Of a stretch of DNA of 30,539 bases, positions 11,850 through 22,651 are shown one piece after another (position 1 is the stretch's first letter; every line of letters begins with the position of its first letter). Both the position numbers and the translations under genes were made by a program. Location: contig JAJOHG010000309.1 in NCBI GenBank assembly GCA_021029095.1, positions 1-30,539 of the forward strand. Reading direction: 5' to 3'. The notes under the pieces were generated by a model. That model did not search any database, was not told where the DNA came from, and saw only the letters and a list, made by a program, of their open reading frames with translations. The DNA comes from Phellopilus nigrolimitatus (lineage: Eukaryota; Basidiomycota; Agaricomycetes; Hymenochaetales; Hymenochaetaceae).

Positions 11850-12089
11850 TATCGCGAACAGTGAGGACGTGCGGCACGGAAAGAGTGAAAGTTGTAGTAG
11901 GTAGTGGAAGCAAATGGATCCACGCCTTAAATGCGAACCCGTTTGAACTCCGACTCAGGGTCCTGCCGGTAGGAGGATCTCTAGAAAATTCCTCATATGA
12001 AACTTGAAGCCAATCTCTAAAACTTAGTGAAACCCTTCTTACTTCTGAACAACTCGTGGTATCCTTGCCTTCAGAACTCCTGCTGGCAC
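11850..12089. promoter_or_regulatory. Divergent promoter between J-domain gene and IPI3, with a heat-shock-element-like core
   Basis: 240 bases between the start codons. At 11984-11991 lies GAAAATTC, which fits two inverted nGAAn modules of a heat-shock element; a further GAA follows at about 11999. Heat-shock factor normally needs three or more modules, so this is only a candidate, though it suits an HSP40 gene. Confidence 0.3.
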
Positions 12090-14144
12090 ATGCGTTATCA
12101 GGAAACGGTTCTGTGCTCTACTGGAGCATCCTCATCGAGCCAGGGACTAGGGGCGGTCACGCTACACGACTTCCAGACTGGCTCGTTACTGGCGTCCTTC
12201 AAGCAAACTTGTGCAGACACGCACTCCACCGCCGTCCTACAAACGAAAAATGGCGAAGGAGGTTTTGTCCTGGCTGCTCAGCCAGATAAATCAATCTTGA
12301 ATGCCTATTATTTTCAAAAGGTACGAAAATCCGGCATGGCTCAGCCATTTATAAAGCCCTTATTTTTGTTTTCTCTCTCCGCGTCTCTAGGACCAAATTG
12401 CATTGAAGATGGTACTTCCGGATAAACTATCTTGCATCGCGATCGACAAAGCCGGAGACTACTGTGCAGGTGGTACTGCTCAAGGCCGCATATATCTTTG
12501 GGAGGCTAGTCATGACTCGGTCCGAGTCTGAAATTAATTCCTGAATCTATCAGTATAGATTGCGTCCGGCATTCTTTTCAATCTTTGGGACGCACATTAT
12601 CGCAAGGTCACTGTGCTCCGGTTTACTCATGATGGCGCCGCACTCATCTCCGGAAGCGAAGACTCGGGTGTCGCCGTCTGGCCCGTCTCGAGGCGCGTAC
12701 ACATCATTTTCTCGGGCGCTTGGATACTGCACCGTGACCTCTCATGAAGGCTGATCTAGAGTCAATCGTATTCATCGTACAGTCTTCTGGCAAACGAGCT
12801 GCAGCATGAGATACCGACGCCTTACTGCATGCTCTCTGATCACACGCTGCCCATTACCGACATTTCCTGCGGGATCGGATCTTTCCCATCGTGTCGTATC
12901 TTGACCTCCTCGACTGATCACTCCGTGAAGGTCAGTGCGAGCCTCCATAATGGCCTCTCGCGTCATATTAGGAGTGTTTACCGCGTCTTACTTCTGCCGC
13001 ATACTAGCTTTGGGACTTAGCCTCACGCTCGCTTTTAACAACTTTCCTATTTCCTTCTCCTATCCACTCGCTCGCTTTTGAAATCGCCGAACGCACTTTC
13101 TTCGCCGCATCTTCGGATAGCAATCCCTCAGGACCTGGAGGCTCGGTATACCAGGTCAAGCTTTTCCGAAAACGCGACCCACAGGACAGCAGGTCTGGCG
13201 TCGAGGCACTTGGAGGCGGCGGCGTGGCAGAAGCAATCCGCCTCGAAACAGATCCAAAGCGCATGATTGCTGTTGGGTTCGTTTTGTCTTCTCTTCGTAG
13301 TTCGTCGTCATCTAATAATCGCTCTATTCTTCCTCCATCTGCAACACCCCCAAAATACATTTGCTCTGACGCGCTCAAATAGGCAGCCCATCTCGTCGCT
13401 GGCTTTTTCCCTGACGCAATCGACTTTACTCGTAGGAACCACCACGGGCGAGGTGCACCTGTATGACATCGCGTCGCACCAGCTTCTGCGCACGCTGTCT
13501 CCCGTCAAGGATAAGGCTCAAGGCCTCTCCGTTACACACATTGAGTGCATGCTCAAGCCTCCTGATTTGATAGGACACATAAGTCTAGGTATTAACGTAG
13601 CCGGGATGACGAGTGCGAAGGACGTTATGCCTACGAGACCTGTCGCACCCTTCCAAAGGGTGCGCGACGGAAAGGCACGGGAAGTGCACGAGGTGTCAAT
13701 GATGTTACCAGTACAAAACGAGGTCTGTTTTTCCCCATACCTTTTTTTCCAAGACCATTTGCAGCCATCAGCGGCGCTTTTTTGCTTCAGATGATGTATT
13801 GCTTTTCTTGGGTTTCTATTTGTACTCATAAGTTTTTATTGCATTGCCCTCAGATATTCCGCGATTCGACCATTTATGCGACTTCCGAGCTCCTCAGAGA
13901 TCATGCATTCTTCATACAGCCTTCCGTCTCGCAACCGAACGCACCAGGATCCAACGGCGTCTCCCAGTCGTCGCAGCTCGCCCAGCAGTCGCGAGTTTCT
14001 GAGTTGGAAGCTGAAGTGCAAGGCCTGCGTGCGCAGCTTTCGAAGGCGAAGGGCGTTAACGACGCGATGTGGGAGACGGTCGTACAGCGTGTCGTGGCGG
14101 AAAAGAAGGGCACTGCTGGCCTTGCCGTGAACGGGTCTGGGTAA
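12090..14144 (+). CDS. IPI3: IPI3/WDR18-like WD40 protein of the Rix1 pre-rRNA processing complex
   Basis: Seven exons, 12090-12320, 12391-12504, 12559-12696, 12760-12930, 13008-13276, 13383-13722 and 13854-14144, give 517 residues. Yeast Ipi3 works with Rix1 and Ipi1 in ITS2 processing and pre-60S ribosome maturation in the nucleus. The product has WD40 signatures: GDYCAGGTAQGRIYLWE, DGAALISGSEDSGVAVW, TSSTDHSVK followed by LWDLASRSLL, and LLVGTTTGEVHLYDIASHQ. The C-terminal helix (VSELEAEVQGLRAQLSKAKG, then NDAMWETVVQRVV) matches the coiled tail remembered from fungal Ipi3. The second intron (12505-12558) starts with GC. The last intron is 131 bases, longer than the others. The join at 12696/12760 was chosen because it alone keeps frame into LLANELQHEIPTPYC. 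The start is the first ATG in frame with the conserved N-terminus. Confidence 0.88.
12505..12558 (+). other. GC-AG intron in IPI3
   Basis: Exon 2 must end at LWE and exon 3 must begin at IASGILF for the WD40 repeat to continue. The boundary sequence is GAG followed by GCTAGT, and the acceptor is TATAG. No GT donor in phase exists nearby. GCTAGT differs at one position from the usual GC donor GCAAGT. Length is 54 bases. Confidence 0.75.
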
Positions 14145-16262
14145 GCCCCGCCACTCATCGTCGGCACCTATATCGGGATCCGCGGCCATACCTACAACGG
14201 AGGATTGGACAGATTGCATTTGACACGAGGTTACGGGGCGATTGCCATCTCGAACCTCTACAGTGTTTCAATTGTCGGCATGTGACTGATTGGCGGCTAT
14301 ATCTCAGTAGGAAAAAAATCGATTAAAAGTACACTCCACGCACTTCTAATGTCCACATTCATCTCTCATACTTGACTTCCATCGATCCATCCATTCTAAG
14401 CTCCGGGTCCTGTCAAGGTTGCGGTCTCATATTAAAACTTCCCTTGGTAAGAACATCCGGGATGTCCTCTCCGACTGACAGGTTAAGATAGATCGCTTGC
14501 ATGGATGTATCCCCACGAAGCTGCAAATCTTGGAGCTGCAGAACGCCTTTATATGAAGACCTACAAGGAGTAAGCTATATTAAGAATAAGCAAGTACAAA
14601 AATGCACGACGACCTAGGACTTCAATTCTCATCAGTCGAGCCTCGAGAATACAGCTTGCTGACCATCTTTTTGACCACATCGACTCCACATTGTTCCCCT
14701 TCCCTTTTTCTTGAGCCCGTTCAGCAATTTGGCATTTTTTATGATGCATTTGCAGTTAGAGCATTCTCGTAAAAGCTTGGGATTCTGTTTTACAGCGCTT
14801 CGACAGGCGGAGAAGTCGGTAAGTATTCCATGTCTGTCAGGAAAAAATATGCCCGCTCACATTTATGCATGAACCCCTTTAGGCGTTGAGCTCATCATCA
14901 AGCCACCTGAAAACAAATCGGTGAAGTAAAATTCCCATGAAGTCCTACCACTCAACGCCGGTGCACTTCTCCAGACCTTCATTTGCATCTCCTCCGGCTC
15001 AATAGCTTTCCCCATAACTATGAAATAAGGAGAGTATATGGTCTAGCACGGACTGATGCCCGAAATTATAAAATCATGTATTTATAGGTCCTCGGTGAAG
15101 TGCGAATAATCTGAAGGATATAAAAGCTGAACTGCAATTGACAAATGCTTTCACGAACCTATTGTCTACGGTTTGCCTCATCCAAGGTTGGCCATCGTCC
15201 GAGTCCAGGGCGTCGCGCAAGAAGGCAAGTCAAATTTCTGCTAGATGAAGCTCCAGTAAAGGTTCCGCGGTAAGCCTCAGGAGAAGTCTGCACATCAGCA
15301 CACCATGTCCTTCTGGAGTAGTGCCGTTGCGGTTTTGCCTTAATGTACTATGGCGTGCAAATGATCAAGGAAGATGCGCACTCGAGTGATTGATTTCCCA
15401 GTGCTTTTTCTCGATACTGCTGGATGGCAAGGGTCGCTATACGAAGCTCTTTACCGTTTGTCACACTCCTAACGGCTTCACGAATACATTTTGCCGGAAA
15501 TTACAGTAAACCCTCCTGTTATTGATCCCGCAGACGAGAACCCAGTTTTCTTGCGACATATAGTGCCCTTATTGAGGGTAGAAAAGCCCGCTCATTGTTG
15601 CGACTCGGTGAAGCACATGTAGAAAGATTAAGAACCCTTACCTGTCCTTGAATTCATCGGCAGATGTAAGATGGAAGCAGTTTCGTACGTGGGAGCAATA
15701 TATGTCAAGTGCTTCAGGAATCAAGGCCTCCGCAACGCAGACAATGACGAGTGGGGCGTAGACATTTACTGTAAGAGTGTGCTGCTTTCTGCTTCTCCGA
15801 TATCCTGGACGTGTGTGCTGAGCCCAGTGGTTAGCTCCAAGCCGATGAAATATTTGTATTTTCGTCGATAGGGAACGAAGATAACAATGAATGAGATACT
15901 GTGTTAACCGTCAAGTGCAAGTGGCTGGGATTTGCCACCGGAAACAGACGCGCGCTAAGTACGCGACACGGTCGGACATTGGACTTGCATCTTGAGGACT
16001 TCACCATCCTCCGGGTCGTCTACACGTCCTTGCTCGGCTTTAGAACAGAGCCATACATTGTCTATTCTTTGGGACTACGCTGAGCCCGATTCGTTACTAG
16101 GCTGTAACTCGCAAAGACGTCAACTCTCCGAAAGGTCCTCTACTTGCATTTGTTCGTATGCGGTCTTGAAAGGCATCTGAAACGTGTATTACATCTCCGG
16201 AACTTCTCTCGAAGTCGACTATTATAGTACAGGATCTTCTCTACTGAACGTGCCAATACACA
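14145..16262. other. Intergenic region between IPI3 and the CDK7 gene, no gene seen
   Basis: About 2.1 kb, the longest gene-free stretch here. It should contain the IPI3 3' end and the CDK7 promoter. Open frames are short (up to 66 residues). A TATAAAAG at about 15119-15126 is not followed by a recognisable gene. Composition is less GC-rich than the coding parts. I saw no tRNA, snRNA or transposon ends. Confidence 0.5.
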
Positions 16263-17759
16263 ATGGACGCTGTCGAGAAGGCTAATGCGGCCAAGCAGAA
16301 GAAATGGTGAGTTGTGCAATTCGCTGCTGCGCAGCGTGGTCAAGGTACATGTTCATTGCAGGGTGAAGGACCGAAAGATAGGAGAGGGTGCTTATGCCGT
16401 TGTCTACGAAGGTACGTGTATGACAAGCCACACGTACAGATTTGTGGTTTCACCGACACTTGCTGCTCAGGCCACGAAACGGAAACTGGGAGAGGGGTTG
16501 CTATCAAGAAGATCAAGGTTGGTCAGTTCAAAGATGGATTGGACATGTCTGCCATCCGGGAAGTCAAATATTTGAAGGAGCTGCAACACAAAAATGTCAT
16601 AGGAGTGCGTGCAAACCCATACCTACTTATCGAACTGAGTGGCTCATCCCGCCCTCTCCTCCTTGTCTTCCTATTGTCTATGCGGGTTTAACAGCTTCTC
16701 GACGTTTTTTCCTCGAAGACAAATCTCAACCTCGTTTTAGAATACCTTGGCGGAGGAGACCTCGAGCTCATCATAAAGGACAGATCCATCGTATTCTTAC
16801 CTGCCGACATCAAGAGTTGGTTAGCAATGACATTCAGAGGACTCGAGTTTTGTCATAGAAACTGGATCCTACATCGCGTATGCTTCTTTCTCTCCGCTAT
16901 CAATTGATTAAATGTTCTGACTTCTTTCAAGGACTTGAAGCCTAACAATTTACTTATTGCTTCAGACGGCCAGCTCAAAATTGCGGATTTTGGTCTGGCT
17001 AGGGACTTTGCTGATCCAGGGTATAAAATGACGTGTCAAGTCATCACAAGGTTTCTTTCTGCTATTTAACACCTCTGTACTCTCACTTTGTTAATGTGAA
17101 ATTATTAGATGGTACAGACCGCCAGAACTGCTATTTGGCTGCCGCTACTATGGGACTGGCGTTGACATTTGGTCCGTAGGCTGCATCTTCGCGGAGCTTA
17201 TGCTTCGGATACCATACCTTCCTGGAGAGAGCGACATGGATCAGTTAAAGACCATATTTCGTGCTCTTGGAACTCCATCTGTGGAGGAATGGCCTGTCAG
17301 TGTTCCCTGTCCTATGTAACTTGCCTACTGCTCATTTCTCATTATTCACAGGGCCACACGAAGCTGCCGGATTACATCACCGTGGGCCAGTTCCCCAAAC
17401 CTCCCCTACGCGATCTTTTCACAGCCGCGACCGGTGATGCTCTTAACCTTCTCAGCCGTTGTCTCATCTACGAGCCCCGCAAGCGCATATCGTGTAAGGA
17501 CGCGCTAAGCCACGCATACTTCTTCGCGCTGCCGAACCCCACGCATCCTTCAAAGCTGCCAAAGTCCGCAAACCAGCAAGCACCTCGTCCGCTAGAGGAG
17601 GTGGACGGCAACGTCAATCAGGACGCACCGGGACCCGCCGTGAAGGCGAATGCACCTAACGCCAACCGGTTGAAGCGTAAGGCATCCATCACAGATGCGG
17701 AGACTCGCTCCGTCGCTCGTCGTCTCGATTTTACGAACATCTCTCAGAAATCACCATAG
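16263..17759 (+). CDS. CDK7: CDK7/Kin28-type cyclin-dependent kinase (CDK-activating, TFIIH)
   Basis: Seven exons, 16263-16306, 16362-16411, 16471-16604, 16695-16877, 16932-17050, 17109-17295 and 17352-17759, give 374 residues. CDK7/Kin28/Mcs6 phosphorylates the RNA polymerase II C-terminal domain as part of TFIIH and, in many organisms, activates other CDKs. All kinase motifs are present: the glycine loop [12 protein letters not shown] (21-32), VAIKK with Lys44, the PSTAIRE-equivalent helix [18 protein letters not shown] with Asp138, DFG at 156-158, T-loop Thr171 in [12 protein letters not shown], and PPE at 181-183 where APE is usual. The insert VGQFKDGLD before the helix is typical of CDK7 and not of CDK1. 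The C-terminus (RLKRKAS through RRLDF) resembles the basic KRKR/KKLxF tail of animal CDK7. Introns are 46-90 bases. Confidence 0.92.
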
Positions 17760-18156
17760 TATGTGTGATACTCTGTCTCATCCCCTTCCTCCCATTTCCT
17801 TTCGTTTTCCGGACTCTGTATTTTTATTTATTTCTTTAATCATTTCTCTATCGCTACCCGTATCACTCGTTTGTCTGGCAAAAATCTCTGCACATTTATC
17901 GTATCGTCCCCGCTCGCATCGTTCTCTTATTTTCCGCTGAAGTGGAAGACGATTACGTGTACAACGCTCATTAAAGACGTACGAACCCAGTAGATGCGGA
18001 AAACAAAAGCAATGAAGAAAACTGCAAGTACTTTGTACAGATGATTGGAGATTTGATGGACGTTCGCCATTTACAAGACAGAAAGCATGACGAAGAGAAA
18101 AGAAGAAAAACGGAATTAAGGAAAACGCAAATTCACAACCGTCCCAATGTTACATG
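17760..18156. other. Convergent 3' region between CDK7 and the zinc-finger nucleoporin-like gene
   Basis: 397 bases between two stop codons. The first part is T/C-rich and fits the CDK7 3' untranslated region. No gene or structured RNA is seen. Confidence 0.5.
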
Positions 18157-20698
18157 TTACCGCGGCGCATCACAGACCGTACACTTCTCCGTTGCAGAAG
18201 CGGGGTTGGTTAGCATGCATGTCGAACACGACCACGAATCACCACCGCTCTTTGCCTTCGGCGGCGCCACTCCAGCCGCGGCCCAATCAAAAGCCTTCAC
18301 AGCGGGCGCAGCAGGGGGGATCGGCATCGATTTGGGAGGTGTCACCGCTTTCTTCTCGGCTGGCTTGGCGCCTGGGCGCGGCGCGTCACAGATTGTGCAC
18401 TTCTCTACAGCCGAAGAGGGATTTTGTAGCATGCAGACGGCACACGTCCAGCCGGCCGCCTGAGCAGCAGGCTTCATTCCAGACGCAGCGTAATCGAAAG
18501 CTTTAGGAGCGGACGACGAAGATGAGCCGTTCGTTAACGGCTTGGAGAAGTCAAAGGTCGGAAGTGAAGCAACAGGGACAGCCAACGCTGCGCTGCGAGC
18601 ATCTGCGTGGTTTGATATGTCCGGAAGGACCGACATATTGAAGACGTAGACTGGGAGAGTCGACTCGCTCATCTCCATTGCTACATCTTTAGGCTCTTTC
18701 GTCTTCTGGGCTTGTTCAAAAAGGTTGTTCGGTGGTGGCTTGCTCGATGGGACCATCACCGGAGCTGCAGCAGGCTTGAGGATCTCATTCTCATCTTCCT
18801 CCGCAATAAATGAAGTGCGCAGCTTGGAAGGTGCCTTAGGTAAAGAGGTCCTACTGGCACCAAAAACCGATGCCTTCCCGTTTGGAGCTAGTGAAGACGT
18901 GGAGGCATTGCTGGGTACTGGATTCGAAGGCCGCAAAAGTCCAGAGGTAGGCTCCACCGGCTCGATAATCTCGGACGGCTTTGTGTACGCGTTATTGCCA
19001 GCCACGTCATCGTCTTCAACCTCCTCAATGGTTACTGTCCGGAACTTCTTTTTGGGGGAAGGCTTTTCCTCGGGCTCCTCCTCGATCGTCGGCGTATTGC
19101 CATTTACACGCGTCTCTTCTTCGATAGGACTTCTCCTAGATTTTCCTAGTCCGGGCGGAGGTCTGCTGCGTTTCGCACCCTACAAGAAAGACGGTGAGCA
19201 GGATATCAACGATAAAGTAACCAGCGTTTCGTACCTTCGGGACCGTCGCCTCAATGATTGCTTTCGGCGTTGGCATCTCCATTTTCTTTTCCTGCTCTTT
19301 CTCCTTTTTCTCCGCTTCCTTTACCTTCCGCTCGGACACCCGCCGCTTTTCCTTCGGCCTCGTCATATGTTTCACCGGACTCGCCGTCTGATATGGGTTC
19401 GCGATGTCAGGCTTGGGCGGTGGAGTAACTTCCACGAGCATCTCTGACAACACCATTGCCGCACGTGTAGGTGTCTGCGCGCCATCTGTACCGGTACCGG
19501 TATTCGAGACGCGCCTCTGTGAGGGCGGCATGCCAGGGGTAACAGGCGGAGACGCACCACTCACGACTTGGCGCAAGGGCGAAGGAACAGCTGGAGCAGT
19601 TTTTGGCCGTATAGACGTACGTGGCAGAGGTTTTACATTGAATTTGGAAGGCGATGATCGGCCTTCACCACCACCAGAGCCGAAAACTGGAGCTGACTGC
19701 GAGGCGGACATTCCTGGCATTGAGCCTGGATCGTCTTTATCCTCGCCAACCCTGCGCCGCTTCGTGTTTTCAGGCTTGAACGCATCCTGGGAGGTTGCGC
19801 GAGAGTACGTGCTACGTCGAGTCCGAGCGGGCGTAGCACGCGCGCTCCCCGCTCCATTCCAACGGATGGCGCCATTCGGATCTTTGTCTAGTTTCTTCCT
19901 GGTGGCGGAGGCCGAGTTATTTCTGAAGGTTGGAAGGGTTGCGTGTCCTGAGAACTTGCCGCGGCGCGGTGGTGAACGAGCTGGCGAAGGGGATATGAAA
20001 TCATGATCAGGGGAGCGAGCCGGCGCCGGCGTGCTCGAAAAACGGAATGACTCGGGATTATAAGTTCCTGCAGATGGTTCAACTGAGAATGGGTTCTTCG
20101 ACGAATATTGCACCACTCACTGTCTTTAGGCTTGTCATTGTCCATGAGTGCTTGCATTCCGATACGTTCCAATATATTTACTGGTGATTTGTCTTTCTGC
20201 CTCTTTTCCACCCACTCCTTGAGCTGTTCTATCTGTGCCTCACACGAACAGTTTGGAGAAGTAGAAGGGAGACCGGATCCCGACGCAACGGGTTGAGTCG
20301 GGGTATGAGGAACAACAGACTCGCTGGAGTCTGGCATGGGCGTAGCGTCTCCAGTCGCGCTCGCACTTGCGATGTTTGCCTGTCACAGCATCGTAAGCCT
20401 TTCGTCAGTCCTCAAAAAAACTGACCTCTGACCTTTGCCTCTTCGTTGACACTTTCCGGCCCGCTTTCAGCTTGGGTCCCTCTGAGTTTCGCAATGAAGT
20501 CGAATATTCCAAACAGACTCCAGTTCTGAGGATAACAGTCAGCTACAACGAAGTACAAGACAAGGCGCAGCTTACCTCTCCATTTTGCCTTTGCTGCGCC
20601 TGAGCCTCTGTGCCGTTCTCTACGCGTGTGTACGGGTTCACCCGCGACTTGCGGCGCTCATTGCGAGTGAACGGATTCCAACTCCTGATGGCGCTCAT
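18157..20698 (-). CDS. Nup153/Nup1-like protein with two RanBP2-type zinc fingers
   Basis: Five exons, 20698-20576, 20525-20433, 20379-20121, 20067-19235 and 19179-18157, give about 776 residues. The C-terminus carries two RanBP2-type zinc fingers: GWTCAVCMLQNPSSAVEKC with CTICDAPRP, and SWSCSTCMLTNPASATEKC with CTVCDAPR, the last ending two residues before the stop. Such fingers bind Ran or RNA. The N-terminus is basic (NPFTRNERRKSRVNPYTR) and is followed by WSLFGIFDFIAKLRG, a likely amphipathic helix like those that anchor Nup1, Nup60 and Nup153 to the inner nuclear membrane. The middle is Ser/Pro-rich, disordered, with a Lys/Glu-rich coiled segment. True FG repeats are few. The third intron could end at either of two in-phase AGs (20083 or 20068, 38 or 53 bases); I preferred 53. 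Zinc fingers are certain; the nucleoporin role is inferred. Confidence 0.78.
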
Positions 20699-20971
20699 AG
20701 TTGTGTATCGTGGTAAAAGGGCGGTTGACGGTGATGGAAGTTGAAAGTAAGGTGGGGTCGAGGCGACGCGGTTGAATTTATGGGCGACACAGGCCACGGC
20801 CACGATGCGTAGGCCACACATGAAAAGAGCACTGTTGTATTTCAGCCACAGTGAAACCGGCCCTGAAGTCAGTTGCGCCGGCCCTAAACTCGTATACGCG
20901 AAACGCGGTCCGCGGAAGACCGCATCTATGAACAACGTCGTAAACGACGAGCTCGACAAGAAAGTAGAACG
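20699..20971. promoter_or_regulatory. Divergent promoter between nucleoporin-like gene and complex I 21 kDa gene
   Basis: 273 bases separate the two ATGs, so both 5' untranslated regions and promoters must fit here. No clear TATA box is visible; I recognise no named element. Confidence 0.4.
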
Positions 20972-21695
20972 ATGCCTCAGAAGGTCGTCACAACGCCGTA
21001 TCCGCTCATCGACGGCGATCCACATGCCTTCCGCGTCGTCCGGTACTTCCGTCCGTCCGACTATGCGACCGTAGCAGCTGGCACTGCGGGCTTTCCTGCC
21101 CTTCTGTACTTTTGGGGTGCGCCTGTGCGTTTTATGGCAGGACTGGAAAAGGTCTGACGCAAATCAACAGACATGGCGGACCCGTCTCATTTTCGCCTAA
21201 GAACACATCTGCGCTTGGGCGGTCTTTTGGGCTTCCTCGGCGGTTTCATGATGGCCTACCAACGGTCGAGCTGTGCGTTCACATTCCATGGTTCCTATAT
21301 ATCGTACTCACGTGGCCTGGCTATTAAGTCCGCTTCTGGGGCTGGTCTGAGAATAAACGGGAGGAAGAGATGGACCTTGCAGAGCTCACGCAACGCGCTC
21401 AGGAGGGTAAGCCGTTATATGGTACATCCGACCAACCGTTATGGGTACAAGGCGCTGCACACAACAACTCTGCCTTCTCCCAGCTCAAGCTTCGTGAGTT
21501 TCTGCCCTCTAGCTATTTTAAGCAATGGCTAATGTGCATATGCAGATGCATTCCCTTGGTGCATATTCTTCAAACTTACATTGTTGTCGGGAAGCTTATG
21601 ATTTTTTGGATAGGTTTAATCTCGTCAATCACCCACATCATGGTACTGACCCTGCAAAGTACGATGCGAAGACGGAAAAGAATGATGAGGAGTAA
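20972..21695 (+). CDS. NADH:ubiquinone oxidoreductase 21 kDa subunit (complex I accessory subunit)
   Basis: Five exons, 20972-21116, 21171-21272, 21329-21493, 21546-21558 and 21614-21695, give 168 residues. The sequence matches the fungal complex I 21 kDa subunit family: an N-terminal part TPYPLIDGDPHAFRVVRYFR, a hydrophobic segment TVAAGTAGFPALLYFW, then HFRLRTHLRLGGLLGFLGGF with a second membrane-like segment, and the C-terminal part FRFWGWSENKREEEMDLAEL, KPLYGTSDQPLWVQGAAHN and FPWFNLVNHPHHGTDPAKY. It would sit in the mitochondrial inner membrane as an accessory, non-catalytic subunit. Exon 4 is only 13 bases long and is needed to restore HAFPWFN. The first intron joins TGG-G to ACATGG and supplies Asp. 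Confidence in the family is high. Confidence 0.9.
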
Positions 21696-22651
21696 TGGAA
21701 CCTTGTGTAGTATCACTTTCCTCAATGCAACTCCTGTCTTTTTTTCCTATTGTTTTCGAGGTCCACTTATTAGTATTTGCGAGATCGCAGTGCCGGAGCC
21801 CTGTTATTGTCGACCAGAAAGGCGTATGGTGCCGGACTCGCGCCGCAATGAGCAGACTGGCGAGTCATGAATGAACAAAGCCAGCCTCGGATCTTTTATT
21901 GTTCTGGTCCATGCTTCTTGTGTGCACTTTCTGCTGCATCGCGAAAAGTATATCTTCCGCACATTCAACATGCTCTCTAACTTTTGCCGTACGTGTTCTG
22001 AGGCGCGCTTCTGTCTGTCTCGCTCTATGCTTATCCCTCGTGCGGAACTATGCCATATGTGCGTGTGGACAGGCGTTGAGACTGCTCGGACCGAGAAATC
22101 CATGAGAAAGACACGAGAGCGCTCGCGATCAACCAAGTCAATTATTGTTCATATTGCCGCTTATCTGGGGCATGCTGCATCCCAGGGGCCTTACATGTAT
22201 ACCCGTTGGAATCAGTGTTCTCGCAAACTACGTCTGCGCTTCGAGAGGTGTGAACTGCCGTAATATATTCAGGCTTTTCACTCGGCTTCTGCTTTCGGTT
22301 CTGTTGTGCAGAGCTATCTATCTTCCGTGCCTGTTTCAAGTTCACGTTGCAGACCCGTTAATTGTGAGTGATTGAACAATTTTCATACAATGCGCTTGCC
22401 TCCGGGTCTTTTCTGAATCTGCGTATCCAATGCTCAACAACCACCTAACTGGGTATATACATAAAAAGTATATAAATCAAAAAGTTCGCAAAGAGGGAAC
22501 TAAATCGCAGCTAGACAACATAAGGCGAAGTTTACATGTGCATATCTTGAACACGGAAGTAAATTACCACTATAATACAGGAAATATATTTAGTAGGAGC
22601 CGTGGAACACGCTAGATAAATAACACTTCAATCAAGATCGTAGTGTCAACT
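21696..22651. other. Convergent intergenic region, no gene seen
   Basis: 956 bases between the stops of the complex I gene (+) and the dehydrogenase gene (-). The sequence is AT-richer near 22430-22610. Open frames up to 130 residues at 21804-22263 overlap each other on both strands and show no domain. Confidence 0.5.

Noticed and set aside
13836..14219. 127-residue minus-strand frame
   Set aside because: Antisense to the last IPI3 exon.
19404..20006. 200-residue + strand frame
   Set aside because: Antisense to the zinc-finger protein exon, with no domain.
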